From positions 1-64,000 of the forward strand of contig NZ_FNNZ01000010.1 in the NCBI RefSeq assembly GCF_900106925.1: a stretch of 64,000 nucleotides of DNA, written 5' to 3'. The notes under the pieces were generated by a model, which did not search any database, was not told where the DNA came from, and worked only from the letters and a program-made list of their open reading frames with translations. Positions 52,920-60,848 of the stretch are shown piece after piece (position 1 is the first letter of the stretch; every line of letters starts with the position of its first letter). The stretch comes from Thiocapsa roseopersicina (GTDB lineage Bacteria > Pseudomonadota > Gammaproteobacteria > Chromatiales > Chromatiaceae). A program made the translations under genes and the position numbers.

Positions 52920-53630
52920 TCACTCCGGGCGCGATTCAATCGGTAAGCGGGACATGTAGTCGCTGACCGCCGCGATATCCGCGTCGCTGTACCCCTTGAT
53001 CGCCTTCACCATCTCGGGATTCGCGTTTCGCCGTCCGCCGTCGCGAATCAGCTTGGACTCATGGTCGAGATAGCTGTAGTGCTGATGCGCGACGCGGGGG
53101 TAAAACTCCGCGGCATCGCCCTCGCCCTGCGCGCCATGACAGGTCGCGCAGTCCTTCTCGTAGAGCGCCTCACCGCGCGCCAGGTCCGTGCCGTCGCCTT
53201 TGAGATTGGTCGCCGGAATCGGCAGCTGCGAGAGATAGGCGGCGATGTCGGCAACCTCTTCGGACGACACGACCCACTCGGCGACGAAGGGGTGCATCTT
53301 GGGGTTGTCGCGACGCCCGGCGCGCACGTCGATCATCTGCTTGATGAGAACACTCGCATGTTGGCCGGCCAACTGCGGATAGATGGCGTCGCCGCGACCC
53401 GAGCCATCGGCCTGATGACAGCCGCGACAGACGGCGTAGGCCTCCTCGCCGTTCTCGGAGTCGCCGCGATGGGCCAATGCGATCATCTGCTCCTCGTTGG
53501 GGGCGTTCCAAACATAGCCGGGCGACTCGATACCGGGGGCATGGGGTTGCGCCGGCGGAGATGCGGACGCACTGCCGGCCGCCAGCGCGAGCGCTCCGAG
53601 GCAGACGAGACGGATGATCATGTCGTTCAT
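52920..53630 (-). CDS. Diheme cytochrome c4-type protein
   Basis: This 236-residue secreted protein has a signal peptide (MIIRLVCLGALALAAGSASA) and two heme c motifs, CRGCH and CATCH, about 100 residues apart, each followed by a distal Met region (NPKMHPF, NPEMVKA). This is the two-domain cytochrome c4 layout. Such proteins shuttle electrons in the periplasm to oxidases or photosynthetic centres. Its ATG overlaps the stop of the upstream cytochrome gene (ATGA), so the two are one operon. Confidence 0.9.
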   Translation of the reverse strand: MNDMIIRLVCLGALALAAGSASASPPAQPHAPGIESPGYVWNAPNEEQMIALAHRGDSENGEEAYAVCRGCHQADGSGRGDAIYPQLAGQHASVLIKQMIDVRAGRRDNPKMHPFVAEWVVSSEEVADIAAYLSQLPIPATNLKGDGTDLARGEALYEKDCATCHGAQGEGDAAEFYPRVAHQHYSYLDHESKLIRDGGRRNANPEMVKAIKGYSDADIAAVSDYMSRLPIESRPE

Positions 53631-54271
53631 TCCTCCTCCGTGTCGAGGACCATCAGGCTAGCGATGTATTGGGCCACGGCCAGTGTTTCGGCCTCGCTCA
53701 TGCGATCCGCCACGGTCTGCATGAGTCCTCGGTCGTTGGTCCGCTCGCCGGCGGCATAACGGCGCATCTGCTCGAGGGTGTAGCCGACGTCCTGACCGGT
53801 GAGCCGCGGGAAGCGACGCGTGCCCTCGCCCTCGTCGCCGTGGCACCCGGAGCAGGCCGGTATGCCGCTGCCCGGATTGCCGTCGTCGTAAACGCGTCTG
53901 CCGAACTCCAGCAATGAAGGATCGGTCACCACGCCCGGGATCACCTCCTGAGCGGCATAGTAAGCAGCGACATGCGGGATCTCCTCGTCGGTCAGTCCGC
54001 CGATGAAGTTGCCCATCACCTCGCTGGTGCGCCGGCCCTCGCGATAGTCCTTCATCTGCTTCACGAGATAGGCCGCGTGTTGGCCGGCCAGCCGCGGCGT
54101 ATTGGGCATGGGGCTGGTGCCATCCCGGGCATGACAGGCCACACAGACCCGCGCCGCGATTCCGGCACCGATCTCCGGATCGCCCTTGGTTTGAGCAAAC
54201 AGGGATGGTGCACAGAGGATTCCGACGCAGCCGGTCAGGACGACGAGCGATTGAATGACGACCAATCTCAC
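53627..54271 (-). CDS. Second diheme cytochrome c4-type protein
   Basis: This 214-residue protein starts at GTG 54271, which has GAGGAA six bases before. The TTG at 54301 would give a longer but unsupported N-terminus. The signal peptide (RLVVIQSLVVLTGCVGILCA, then PSLFAQ) precedes two heme motifs, CVACH and CSGCH, with the Met-containing SPMPNTPRLAGQHAAYL typical of cytochrome c4/c553. It is translated ahead of, and coupled to, the related protein at 52920. The pair probably arose by duplication and then diverged. Confidence 0.85.
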   Translation of the reverse strand: MRLVVIQSLVVLTGCVGILCAPSLFAQTKGDPEIGAGIAARVCVACHARDGTSPMPNTPRLAGQHAAYLVKQMKDYREGRRTSEVMGNFIGGLTDEEIPHVAAYYAAQEVIPGVVTDPSLLEFGRRVYDDGNPGSGIPACSGCHGDEGEGTRRFPRLTGQDVGYTLEQMRRYAAGERTNDRGLMQTVADRMSEAETLAVAQYIASLMVLDTEEE

Positions 54272-54388
54272 TGCGGTTCCTCGAATCTGATCGTGCTCCA
54301 ATCATGTCGCAGGCACTCGCGCGTCGGCAAGTCGGAGATCGTGCGCCCGCAACCCGCCCAAGCCGACCGACAAGAACGATCTGTCACC

Positions 54389-54471
54389 TCAACCGCGTCC
54401 CGGGAGGTTCGCCGGTTGCGCCAACCCCACGATCAATACGCGACAAGGCAAATCGCTCGAAACGCGGTTTA
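54389..54471. repeat. Family-A palindromic element, copy A6
   Basis: The left end TCAACCGCGTCC and the right end AACGCGGTTTA are diverged family-A termini around 60 bases. The right end contains the stop codon (54469-54471) of the serine hydrolase gene. Confidence 0.6.
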
Positions 54472-56094
54472 GCGCCTGAACGTCCCCAGCCCCTCCTCGT
54501 CCAGATATTCGACTTGCAGGAACACGGCCCGGTCGCCCTCGAACGCGAAGACCGCGCCGCTGATACCGAGCCCGTTCTCGCCGATGGGCCGGAAGGTGAA
54601 GGCGTCGCCGTCGAAATGGCTCAGCAAAAGCCCCGTCGGACTCGGGCCGAGCCGCAGGACCAATCCGGCTTCGGTCGCTTCCACGACAGCCGGTCCGTAG
54701 AGGTCGTTGGCGTAGTGGCCGACATAGGCGTCGAGCGGACGTGCCGGAGCGGGTGTGGCCGGGGCCTCGCCGAACTGGGTGTGCACCTGATAGAACCCCG
54801 CCATCGCGCCGCGGTAGAGCGCCGACCAGTCGTGCCGGACCTCGCCGGTCTCCACCAGTTCGAGAAAGCTCGCGGCAATTCCCTCGGGCGCACCGACGGG
54901 TTGCCCGTTGGTGAGGATCAGGATCCCGAGAGACTCCGAGGGGAGCATGGCGAGCGTTGTCGCAGCACCCAGCAGAAAGGCACCGGAGTGAGACCAGCGG
55001 ACACGGCCTGCACTGTCTACACCGACCCCGAGACCCAGTCCGTAGAAGCTCGGGCGGCTGCTCGGCCCGCGCAAAGGAGAGCTCATCAGATTCGGCGAGT
55101 GGATCCGTGCCAGCGCCTCCGAGCCGATGACCGCCTTGCCGTCGAGCGCCCCTTCAGCCAGAAGGAGCCGCATCCACTGCGCCATATCGGTCACGGAGCT
55201 GCTCACGCCGCCCGCGGGCGACTGGGCATCGGGCTGTCGGACCTCGGGCGTCACCATCCAGAGGCCGTCACGGCGGATGTGTCCGATCGCATGATTGGGG
55301 GCTGCCGCGAAGTCCGCGAAACGCGAGCTGGTCGAGGTCATCCCGAGCGGACCGTAGAGCAGGTCGCGGCTCAGGTCATCCCAGGGCGTGCCCGCAGCGC
55401 GCGCGACCGCCTCGGCCGCGGCGGTCAATCCGAAGTTGGTATAGGCATAGCTGGCCCTGAAAGGCGCCAAGGGATAAAAACGTAGGCGCGATAGGATCTC
55501 CGCGCGCCCGTATCCCATGTCCTCCAAGAGGTCGCCGGCATGGTCGGGAAGCCCGCTGCGGTGGGCGAAGAGATCCGCGATAGTCACCCGCAAGGTAATC
55601 GCCGGATCGCTCAAGGCGAAATCGGGCAGATGGCGGACGATAGGGTCGTCCCAGGCAATCATGGACCGATCGACCGCGGCCGCGACCACCGTCGCCGCAA
55701 CCGGTTTCGACAAGGAGGCCAGTTGAAAGACCGTCTCGGCATCGACGCGCGCCTCGCCGTCCAGGCTGCGTCGACCGAAGCCTTTAAGGTAGACGACGCG
55801 ATCACGATGGACCACCGCGATCGCCATACCCGGCACACCGGTCGTCGCCAGCGCCGCCTCGGCCATCGCGTCGAGCTGCGCCACTGCGGCGTCGACCCGA
55901 CCCGCCGGGATCGGGACATCCGAGAAGGCGGAGGGGTCAAGGTGGGTGGGTTCGGCTGGCCTGGACTCGACAAACGGATTCACGCCCGGCGGGCTCGCGT
56001 TCTCGCTCGCCGGCACGCCGACCGGCGCGAGCAGCATCAGCGCCGCGAGCACGAACGGACGCGCCTTCATCGGGTCCACGTTAAGATCGATCAT
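54469..56094 (-). CDS. Beta-lactamase-family serine hydrolase, secreted
   Basis: This is a 541-residue protein with a signal peptide starting at Met 9 (KARPFVLAALMLLAPVGVPA). The beta-lactamase/DD-peptidase fold shows SLSK (FQLASLSKPVAATVV near 125), the YxN motif in YAYTNFGLTAAAE near 218, and HSG (WSHSGAFLLG near 373). A C-terminal lipocalin-like domain (LDAYVGHYANDLYGPAVVEA) follows, as in the beta-lactamase class C-like and esterase group. It may trim peptidoglycan, D-amino-acid peptides or esters; the substrate is unknown. GGAGG nine bases before ATG 56094 supports the start. That Shine-Dalgarno lies in a palindrome shared with the divergent gene. Confidence 0.85.
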   Translation of the reverse strand: MIDLNVDPMKARPFVLAALMLLAPVGVPASENASPPGVNPFVESRPAEPTHLDPSAFSDVPIPAGRVDAAVAQLDAMAEAALATTGVPGMAIAVVHRDRVVYLKGFGRRSLDGEARVDAETVFQLASLSKPVAATVVAAAVDRSMIAWDDPIVRHLPDFALSDPAITLRVTIADLFAHRSGLPDHAGDLLEDMGYGRAEILSRLRFYPLAPFRASYAYTNFGLTAAAEAVARAAGTPWDDLSRDLLYGPLGMTSTSSRFADFAAAPNHAIGHIRRDGLWMVTPEVRQPDAQSPAGGVSSSVTDMAQWMRLLLAEGALDGKAVIGSEALARIHSPNLMSSPLRGPSSRPSFYGLGLGVGVDSAGRVRWSHSGAFLLGAATTLAMLPSESLGILILTNGQPVGAPEGIAASFLELVETGEVRHDWSALYRGAMAGFYQVHTQFGEAPATPAPARPLDAYVGHYANDLYGPAVVEATEAGLVLRLGPSPTGLLLSHFDGDAFTFRPIGENGLGISGAVFAFEGDRAVFLQVEYLDEEGLGTFRR

Positions 56095-56104
56095 CGCCGC
56101 CAGC

Positions 56105-56112
56105 CTCCGGAG
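56105..56112. promoter_or_regulatory. Palindromic Shine-Dalgarno shared by two divergent genes
   Basis: The 8-bp palindrome CTCCGGAG provides GGAG six bases before ATG 56119 on the plus strand and, with the preceding base, GGAGG nine bases before ATG 56094 on the minus strand. The start codons are only 24 bases apart, so each promoter must lie inside the other gene. Confidence 0.6.
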
Positions 56113-56118
56113 TCAGAC

Positions 56119-56550
56119 ATGGATCCACGCCATTTCGCCTATGCCTTCAGCGTCCGCCTGCACGACACGGACGCGGCCGGACGGCTCTTTTTCGGCCACC
56201 TCTTCCGTCATGCGCACGATGCCTACGAGGCCTTCATGGCTCACGTCGGCCTCCCGCTCGATCGCCTCATCCGCGAGGGCGAGATCCTGCTGCCGCTGGT
56301 GCACGCCGAGGCAGACTATCACCGACCGCTGTGCCAGGGTGATCGGGTTCAGGTCGTGCTGGCGATCGACGAGATCCGCGCCCGCTCCTTCGCCGTGACT
56401 TATCGCTTCGAAACGCACGACGGCACACTCGCCGCAACGGCGAAGACGGTCCATCTCCGGATCAATCGCGACGGCTCGCCCGCTGCGGGCCTGTCCGACG
56501 AGATTCGGGACGCCATCTTGCCCTACCTGCACGAGGACCGCCCGCAGTGA
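56119..56550 (+). CDS. Acyl-CoA thioesterase, 4-hydroxybenzoyl-CoA thioesterase/YbgC-type hotdog protein
   Basis: This 143-residue hotdog-fold protein opens FAYAFSVRLHDTDAAGRLFF, the catalytic-Asp motif of the YbgC/4HBT group, followed by GHLFRHAHDAYEAFMAHVGL and, later, EADYHRPLCQGDRVQVVLAI. It hydrolyses acyl- or aroyl-CoA esters. The aromatic metabolism genes elsewhere in the window make an aryl-CoA substrate possible, but a 1,4-dihydroxy-2-naphthoyl-CoA role is equally open. It is convergent with a second thioesterase 24 bases away. Confidence 0.85.
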   Translation: MDPRHFAYAFSVRLHDTDAAGRLFFGHLFRHAHDAYEAFMAHVGLPLDRLIREGEILLPLVHAEADYHRPLCQGDRVQVVLAIDEIRARSFAVTYRFETHDGTLAATAKTVHLRINRDGSPAAGLSDEIRDAILPYLHEDRPQ

Positions 56551-56574
56551 GGAGACGGCCGCCCGCGAGACCTT

Positions 56575-56940
56575 TCAGGTACCGGACGGCGACAAGGGGA
56601 TCTTCCGTCCCTGCTCGTCGACCCGTACGAAGGTGATGCAGGTGGTGAAGATCGGCTCCTCGTTGCCGGTGGTCAGATCATCGGCGAAGACGTGCACCGA
56701 GTAGCTGATCGAAGTGTTGCCTCGACAGCTCTCGATCGCGTCGAAGCGCAGCACCGCGCCCTGCTTCACGCTGCGATGAAACTCCACGCGGTCCATCGCG
56801 ATGGTGACGAAGCGGCAGCCGGGATGGTCGCGACTGGCCGCGATCCAGGCGATCTCGTCGACCCACTTCAGCAAAAACCCCCCGAACAGATAGCCGTAAT
56901 GGTTCAGAAACTCGGGGCGAACGACTTTGAAACTCTCCAC
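56575..56940 (-). CDS. Acyl-CoA thioesterase, YciA/cytosolic hotdog type
   Basis: This 121-residue hotdog protein contains VVRPEFLNHYGYLFGGFLLK, WVDEIAWIAASRDHPGCRFV, MDRVEFHRSVKQGAVLRFDA and IFTTCITFVRVDEQG. This is the acyl-CoA hydrolase (YciA/BACH) pattern with the catalytic Asn-His region and Asp. It acts on short to medium acyl-CoA. It is shorter than YciA at its C-terminus but complete for one hotdog domain. Confidence 0.85.
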   Translation of the reverse strand: MESFKVVRPEFLNHYGYLFGGFLLKWVDEIAWIAASRDHPGCRFVTIAMDRVEFHRSVKQGAVLRFDAIESCRGNTSISYSVHVFADDLTTGNEEPIFTTCITFVRVDEQGRKIPLSPSGT

Positions 56941-57110
56941 GAACGGGCTCTCCTGGTCATCGACTAGGTCATCGATTGGTCATGAGTGGGTCAGAAACGG
57001 CCGTTTAACTGCGCTGGATCTATATAACAATACGAAGGTCCGGGTTATTTTTCGCCCCCGCGCGTCCTGACAAGACAACAACGACTACTTCGGGATCCTG
57101 AGGGGCATTC

Positions 57111-58940
57111 ATGACGGGGCATTCTTCCGTAGGCTGGGTCGACATCGTCGTCATTCTGGCCTACCTCTTCGCGACCGGCTATCTCGGCTGGCTCGGCTAT
57201 CGCGGCACCCGCTCGGCAGCGGACTTCCTGGTCGGCGGGCGTTCGGCCCACCCGATCATCATGGCGGTCTCCTACGGGGCCACCTTCATCTCGACCGCCG
57301 CCATCGTCGGCTTCGGCGGCGTGGCCGGGCTCTTCGGCATGAGTCTGCTGTGGCTCACCGTGCTCAATATCGGGTTCGGGATCCTGATCGCCTTTATCTT
57401 CCTGGGAGAGCCCACGCGGCGACTCGGTCATCATCTCGGCGCCCACACCTTTCCGGAGCTGCTCGGTCGACGTTACCAGAGTCGCGGGATCCAGATCTTC
57501 GCCGGTGCGCTCATTTTTCTCTTCATGCCGCTCTATGCGGCCGCGGTCATGACCGGGGGCAGCATCTTCGCGGCCACCCAGTTCGGGATCGATTTCGAGG
57601 TCGCGCTCCTGATCTTCGCGCTCATCACCGCCGCCTACGTCATCCCAGGCGGGATCAAGGCGGTGATGTATACCGATACGCTTCAGGGCTTCGTCATGGT
57701 CTTTGCCATGATCTTTCTGCTGATCTTTACCTACATGAGCCTCGGCGGCATCACCGAGGCCCACCAAACCCTCACCGACATGGCGGATATGGTCCCCGCA
57801 CCGCTCGCGCAGATGGGGCATCAGGGCTGGACCGCGATGCCCGCATTCGGCTGGGGCGCGCCCACCTACGACCTCTGGTGGACCGTGATCACCGCGTTGG
57901 TGCTCGGCGTGGGAATCGGCGTGCTCGCTCAACCCCAGCTCGTCGTGCGCTTCATGACGGTGCGCAGCCGTCGCGAGCTCGACCGGGCGGTGCCGATCGG
58001 CGCCGTCTTCATTCTGCTCATGGTCGGGACACCCTTCGTCGTGGGGAGCCTCTCGAACGCCTGGTTCGCACAGAACGGCCCGCTCCTTCAGGGCAAGGTC
58101 GTCGAGGTGATCGATGCGGAGAAGGATCGCGCCCTGGTCGAGCTGATGCAGCAGGGCGAATCCGGGGCCTGGACGGCGATCCTCAACCCCAAGACGCAAG
58201 CGCCGGTTCGCGCGCCCATGATCATCGGCGAGCGCACCTCGGCACAAGACGGCGACGGCGCGACCTTCGAGCTGGTCGCCGGCCGCTCCATCGCCGCGAC
58301 CTACACCAAGGGCGACGCCGACAAGATCATCCCGGCCTTCATCATGGCGGCGATGCCCCATTGGTTCGGCGTCATCTTCTTCCTCGCCCTGCTCGCCGCC
58401 GCCATGAGCACCATGTCGAGCCAGTTCCACACCATCGGCACGGCGGCCGGGCGCGACCTCTACGAGCGCATCTCGGACAAGGGACATCAACGCGAGCCGA
58501 GCATCCTGGTGATGCGCCTCGCCATCATGATCGGACTCATCATTGCCGTGACCATCAGCTATACCGTGCGGCAGGAATACGTCATCGCCCGCTTCACGGC
58601 AATCTTCTTCGGACTCTGCGCGGCAAGCTTCCTGCCCGCCTACATCGGCGGGCTCGTCTCCAAGCGCGTGACCCGTGCGGGGGCGCTGGCCTCCATGACC
58701 GTCGGCATGAGCGTCTCTCTCTTCTGGCTGGCCTTCATCAAGGCCCGCGAGGCCAGCGCCATCGGGCTGGTGCAGCTGGTCACCGACGGCAAGACCAGCT
58801 TGCTCGCCGATTATCCCAATTGGCCGTCGGTAGATCCGATCATCATCGCGCTGCCGGCCTCCCTGTTGACCTTGATCCTGGTCAGTGCGGTCACGCGACC
58901 GCCGGATAAGGCGCATTTGCGACGGTGTTTCCCCGATTAA
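57111..58940 (+). CDS. Sodium:solute symporter (SSS family)
   Basis: This is a 609-residue integral membrane protein with the SSS fold: GWVDIVVILAYLFATGYLGW at the start, SYGATFISTAAIVGFGG near 50, YVIPGGIKAVMYTDTLQG near 180, and LLAAAMSTMSSQFHTIGTAA near 428. An extra soluble segment of about 80 residues (near 325-405, LVELMQQGESGAWTAILNPK) is inserted between membrane helices, as in some acetate/solute symporters. It uses the sodium gradient to import an organic solute, perhaps acetate or another carboxylate. A 56-residue accessory protein and an outer-membrane porin follow. The TAA stop precedes repeat A7. Confidence 0.85.
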   Translation: MTGHSSVGWVDIVVILAYLFATGYLGWLGYRGTRSAADFLVGGRSAHPIIMAVSYGATFISTAAIVGFGGVAGLFGMSLLWLTVLNIGFGILIAFIFLGEPTRRLGHHLGAHTFPELLGRRYQSRGIQIFAGALIFLFMPLYAAAVMTGGSIFAATQFGIDFEVALLIFALITAAYVIPGGIKAVMYTDTLQGFVMVFAMIFLLIFTYMSLGGITEAHQTLTDMADMVPAPLAQMGHQGWTAMPAFGWGAPTYDLWWTVITALVLGVGIGVLAQPQLVVRFMTVRSRRELDRAVPIGAVFILLMVGTPFVVGSLSNAWFAQNGPLLQGKVVEVIDAEKDRALVELMQQGESGAWTAILNPKTQAPVRAPMIIGERTSAQDGDGATFELVAGRSIAATYTKGDADKIIPAFIMAAMPHWFGVIFFLALLAAAMSTMSSQFHTIGTAAGRDLYERISDKGHQREPSILVMRLAIMIGLIIAVTISYTVRQEYVIARFTAIFFGLCAASFLPAYIGGLVSKRVTRAGALASMTVGMSVSLFWLAFIKAREASAIGLVQLVTDGKTSLLADYPNWPSVDPIIIALPASLLTLILVSAVTRPPDKAHLRRCFPD

Positions 58941-58946
58941 GCCGCG

Positions 58947-59034
58947 TTAAACCGCGTCTCGGAGGCATATGAGATGATTATAGATTGCTGCTGCCTTGGC
59001 GCCATCAATGGATCTTGGCGCAGACGCGGTTTAA
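58947..59034. repeat. Family-A palindromic element, copy A7
   Basis: Perfect 12-bp inverted ends TTAAACCGCGTC and GACGCGGTTTAA enclose 64 bases. A degenerate extra terminus TTAAGCCGCG (58937-58946) abuts the left end and carries the stop codon of the symporter gene. The element separates the symporter from its accessory-protein gene. Confidence 0.8.
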
Positions 59035-59153
59035 GTATTTTCTATTTTACTTGAATTGCGTCGGCTAGGATTTCTTTGGTGCCGCCGATGGAACCCATTT
59101 GCACCGGGAATCAACCGTAGCCTCAGACGCAATTCAATTCAGGAGCGCATGGG

Positions 59154-59324
59154 ATGCTGGGTATCGATGATCCGTATGTCCTTATGGCCTATCTCGGCGC
59201 CGTCTCGATGGCCGTGATCGGCATTATCTACGGGCTCGTGCGTCGCAACGCGGCGCGCGACGAGGTGACACCCGAGGACCGTCTCTGGGCGCTTGACGAG
59301 AAGAAGGTGGACGATGACTTCTAA
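59154..59324 (+). CDS. Small accessory membrane protein of the sodium:solute symporter
   Basis: This 56-residue protein has AGGAG eight bases before ATG 59154. It starts MLGIDDPYVLMAYLGAVSMA and continues as one membrane helix (VIGIIYGLVRRN). An acidic and charged cytoplasmic tail follows (RDEVTPEDRLWALDEKKVDD). This matches the short symporter-associated proteins encoded behind SSS transporters. Its last 11 bases overlap the start of the porin gene. It is too short for most gene-length cut-offs. Confidence 0.75.
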   Translation: MLGIDDPYVLMAYLGAVSMAVIGIIYGLVRRNAARDEVTPEDRLWALDEKKVDDDF

Positions 59325-60705
59325 ACGCTCATCGACATGGCTGGCAGCACTTGCCGCGGCGCTATTGTCCGCAGGCGCCTCGGCCGGCACTCAGGAGGCC
59401 GACGCGGCCTCAAGCTTCAAGCCGGGCGCGGATCTGCGGCTGCGCCAGGTCTTCATCGGCAATGTCGGCCTGAACGACCAAAGCCCGACCGCCGACCGGA
59501 CCTTTCAGCGGTATCGCGGGCGCATTTGGGGGATCTACGCACCGACCGACCATATCGTCGGGACCGCGCGGCTCATGTGGGAAGGCCGTCACTACAACAA
59601 GCCCAAGGAGAATCAATGGCCGGTGCCGGGTTTCGAGACCTGGTACAGCGGCGGACTCTTCTTCGATCTGCTCGATGTCACCTTCAACGACATCGCCGGC
59701 TCGCCGCTCTCGGTCAAGCTCGGCCGCCAAGAGATCATCCTCGGCAACGGCTGGCTGGTGCTCGAAGGCACGCCGCTCGACGGCTCGCGGACCATCTATT
59801 TCGATGCGGCCCGCGCAACCTACAACCTGGAGTCCATCGGGACCACGCTCGACCTCATTTATCTGAATCAGGACGCCGACACGGGCCGCTTCCCGAGCCC
59901 GCTGAACGGCGTGATCGAGGATCAGATCGAGCAATACGAGACAGGCGCCATCCTCTACGCCCGCAACAAGAGCCTGGTCAAGGCGACGGACCTCGACGCC
60001 TATCTGATCTACAAAAGCAGCACGCCGGACAATACGCCGGGCAACATTCGGGTCAACAACGGTGCGCCCTTTCCATCCCCGCCCGATTCAGGCGTCGCCT
60101 ACACGGTCGGCATGCGCGCCGAGTCCAAGCCGACCCCGCAATGGGCGCTGCGCGCCGAGGGCGCCTACCAGTGGGGCACCCGCAACAACGCAGATCTGGA
60201 TGCACTCGGTTTCAACGGACGCGCCACCTACAACCTTAATGATCCGCTCGCCAATCGGTTTCATCTCGGCTACGAGTTTCTCTCCGGCAACGACCCCGAC
60301 AGCAACGGCACCCAAGCCTTCGACCCGCTCTGGGGCCGCTGGCCGCAGTGGAGCGAGCTCATGATCTACCAGTGGCCGTTGGAGAGCCGCGTCGGCGAGG
60401 CGACGAACCTGAGTCGTCTGAATCTCGGCTGGGGCATCCAAGCCCATCCGACCACCTTGGTCACGGTCGATTATCACGCACTCTGGGCCGACGAGATGAC
60501 CACGCGCACCCCGGCGCAGTTGGTCAACCTCAGCGGAGAAAGTCGCTTCCGCGGACATCTCGCCGCCGTCTGGGTCAAGACCAAGCTCAGCAAGCACGTC
60601 GCCGGGCACTTGGTCGCCGAATACCTCTGGCCCGGTGACTATTACGCCGAGAACCGGCGCGACGAATCCTATTTCGTCCGAGCGGAGTTGAATCTCACCT
60701 GGTGA
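59314..60705 (+). CDS. Outer-membrane porin, alginate-export (AlgE)-type beta-barrel
   Basis: This 463-residue protein starts at ATG 59314, with AAGGTGG six bases upstream inside the preceding small gene. A signal peptide (RSSTWLAALAAALLSAGASA) is followed by a beta-barrel rich in aromatic and Gly residues: ADLRLRQVFIGNVGLNDQSP, VKLGRQEIILGNGWLVLEGT, ALRAEGAYQWGTRNNADLDA. It ends RAELNLTW, a typical C-terminal barrel strand. It resembles the alginate_exp (AlgE-like) family, many of which are substrate-specific porins. Coupled to the symporter set, it probably admits the same solute through the outer membrane. Confidence 0.85.
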   Translation: MTSKRSSTWLAALAAALLSAGASAGTQEADAASSFKPGADLRLRQVFIGNVGLNDQSPTADRTFQRYRGRIWGIYAPTDHIVGTARLMWEGRHYNKPKENQWPVPGFETWYSGGLFFDLLDVTFNDIAGSPLSVKLGRQEIILGNGWLVLEGTPLDGSRTIYFDAARATYNLESIGTTLDLIYLNQDADTGRFPSPLNGVIEDQIEQYETGAILYARNKSLVKATDLDAYLIYKSSTPDNTPGNIRVNNGAPFPSPPDSGVAYTVGMRAESKPTPQWALRAEGAYQWGTRNNADLDALGFNGRATYNLNDPLANRFHLGYEFLSGNDPDSNGTQAFDPLWGRWPQWSELMIYQWPLESRVGEATNLSRLNLGWGIQAHPTTLVTVDYHALWADEMTTRTPAQLVNLSGESRFRGHLAAVWVKTKLSKHVAGHLVAEYLWPGDYYAENRRDESYFVRAELNLTW

Positions 60706-60724
60706 GGCCGGGCGATACAGGCAA

Positions 60725-60779
60725 TCGTCGCCGAGCGGCGAGCCCCCCGGATAGTCGACTTGCAGTCGACTATCCGGGG
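60725..60779. repeat. Family-B repeat, copy B4, with perfect hairpin
   Basis: CAATCGTCGCCGAGCGGCGA is followed by a perfect 16-bp stem (60745-60760 with 60764-60779, arms starting CCCCGGATAGTCGACT) and a three-base loop. It stands 40 bases after the porin stop, between convergent genes, and could act as a transcription barrier although no T tract follows. Confidence 0.8.
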
Positions 60780-60848
60780 CATCCGCGTTCGCGTATCGAG
60801 AGAACCGAAACGACGCGGTGCCCCTCCCCGCTCTCCTTGAGTCGGCGC

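Noticed and set aside
57045-58916. 623-codon minus-strand frame
   Set aside because: It mirrors the sodium:solute symporter gene and has no hydrophobic or domain pattern of its own.
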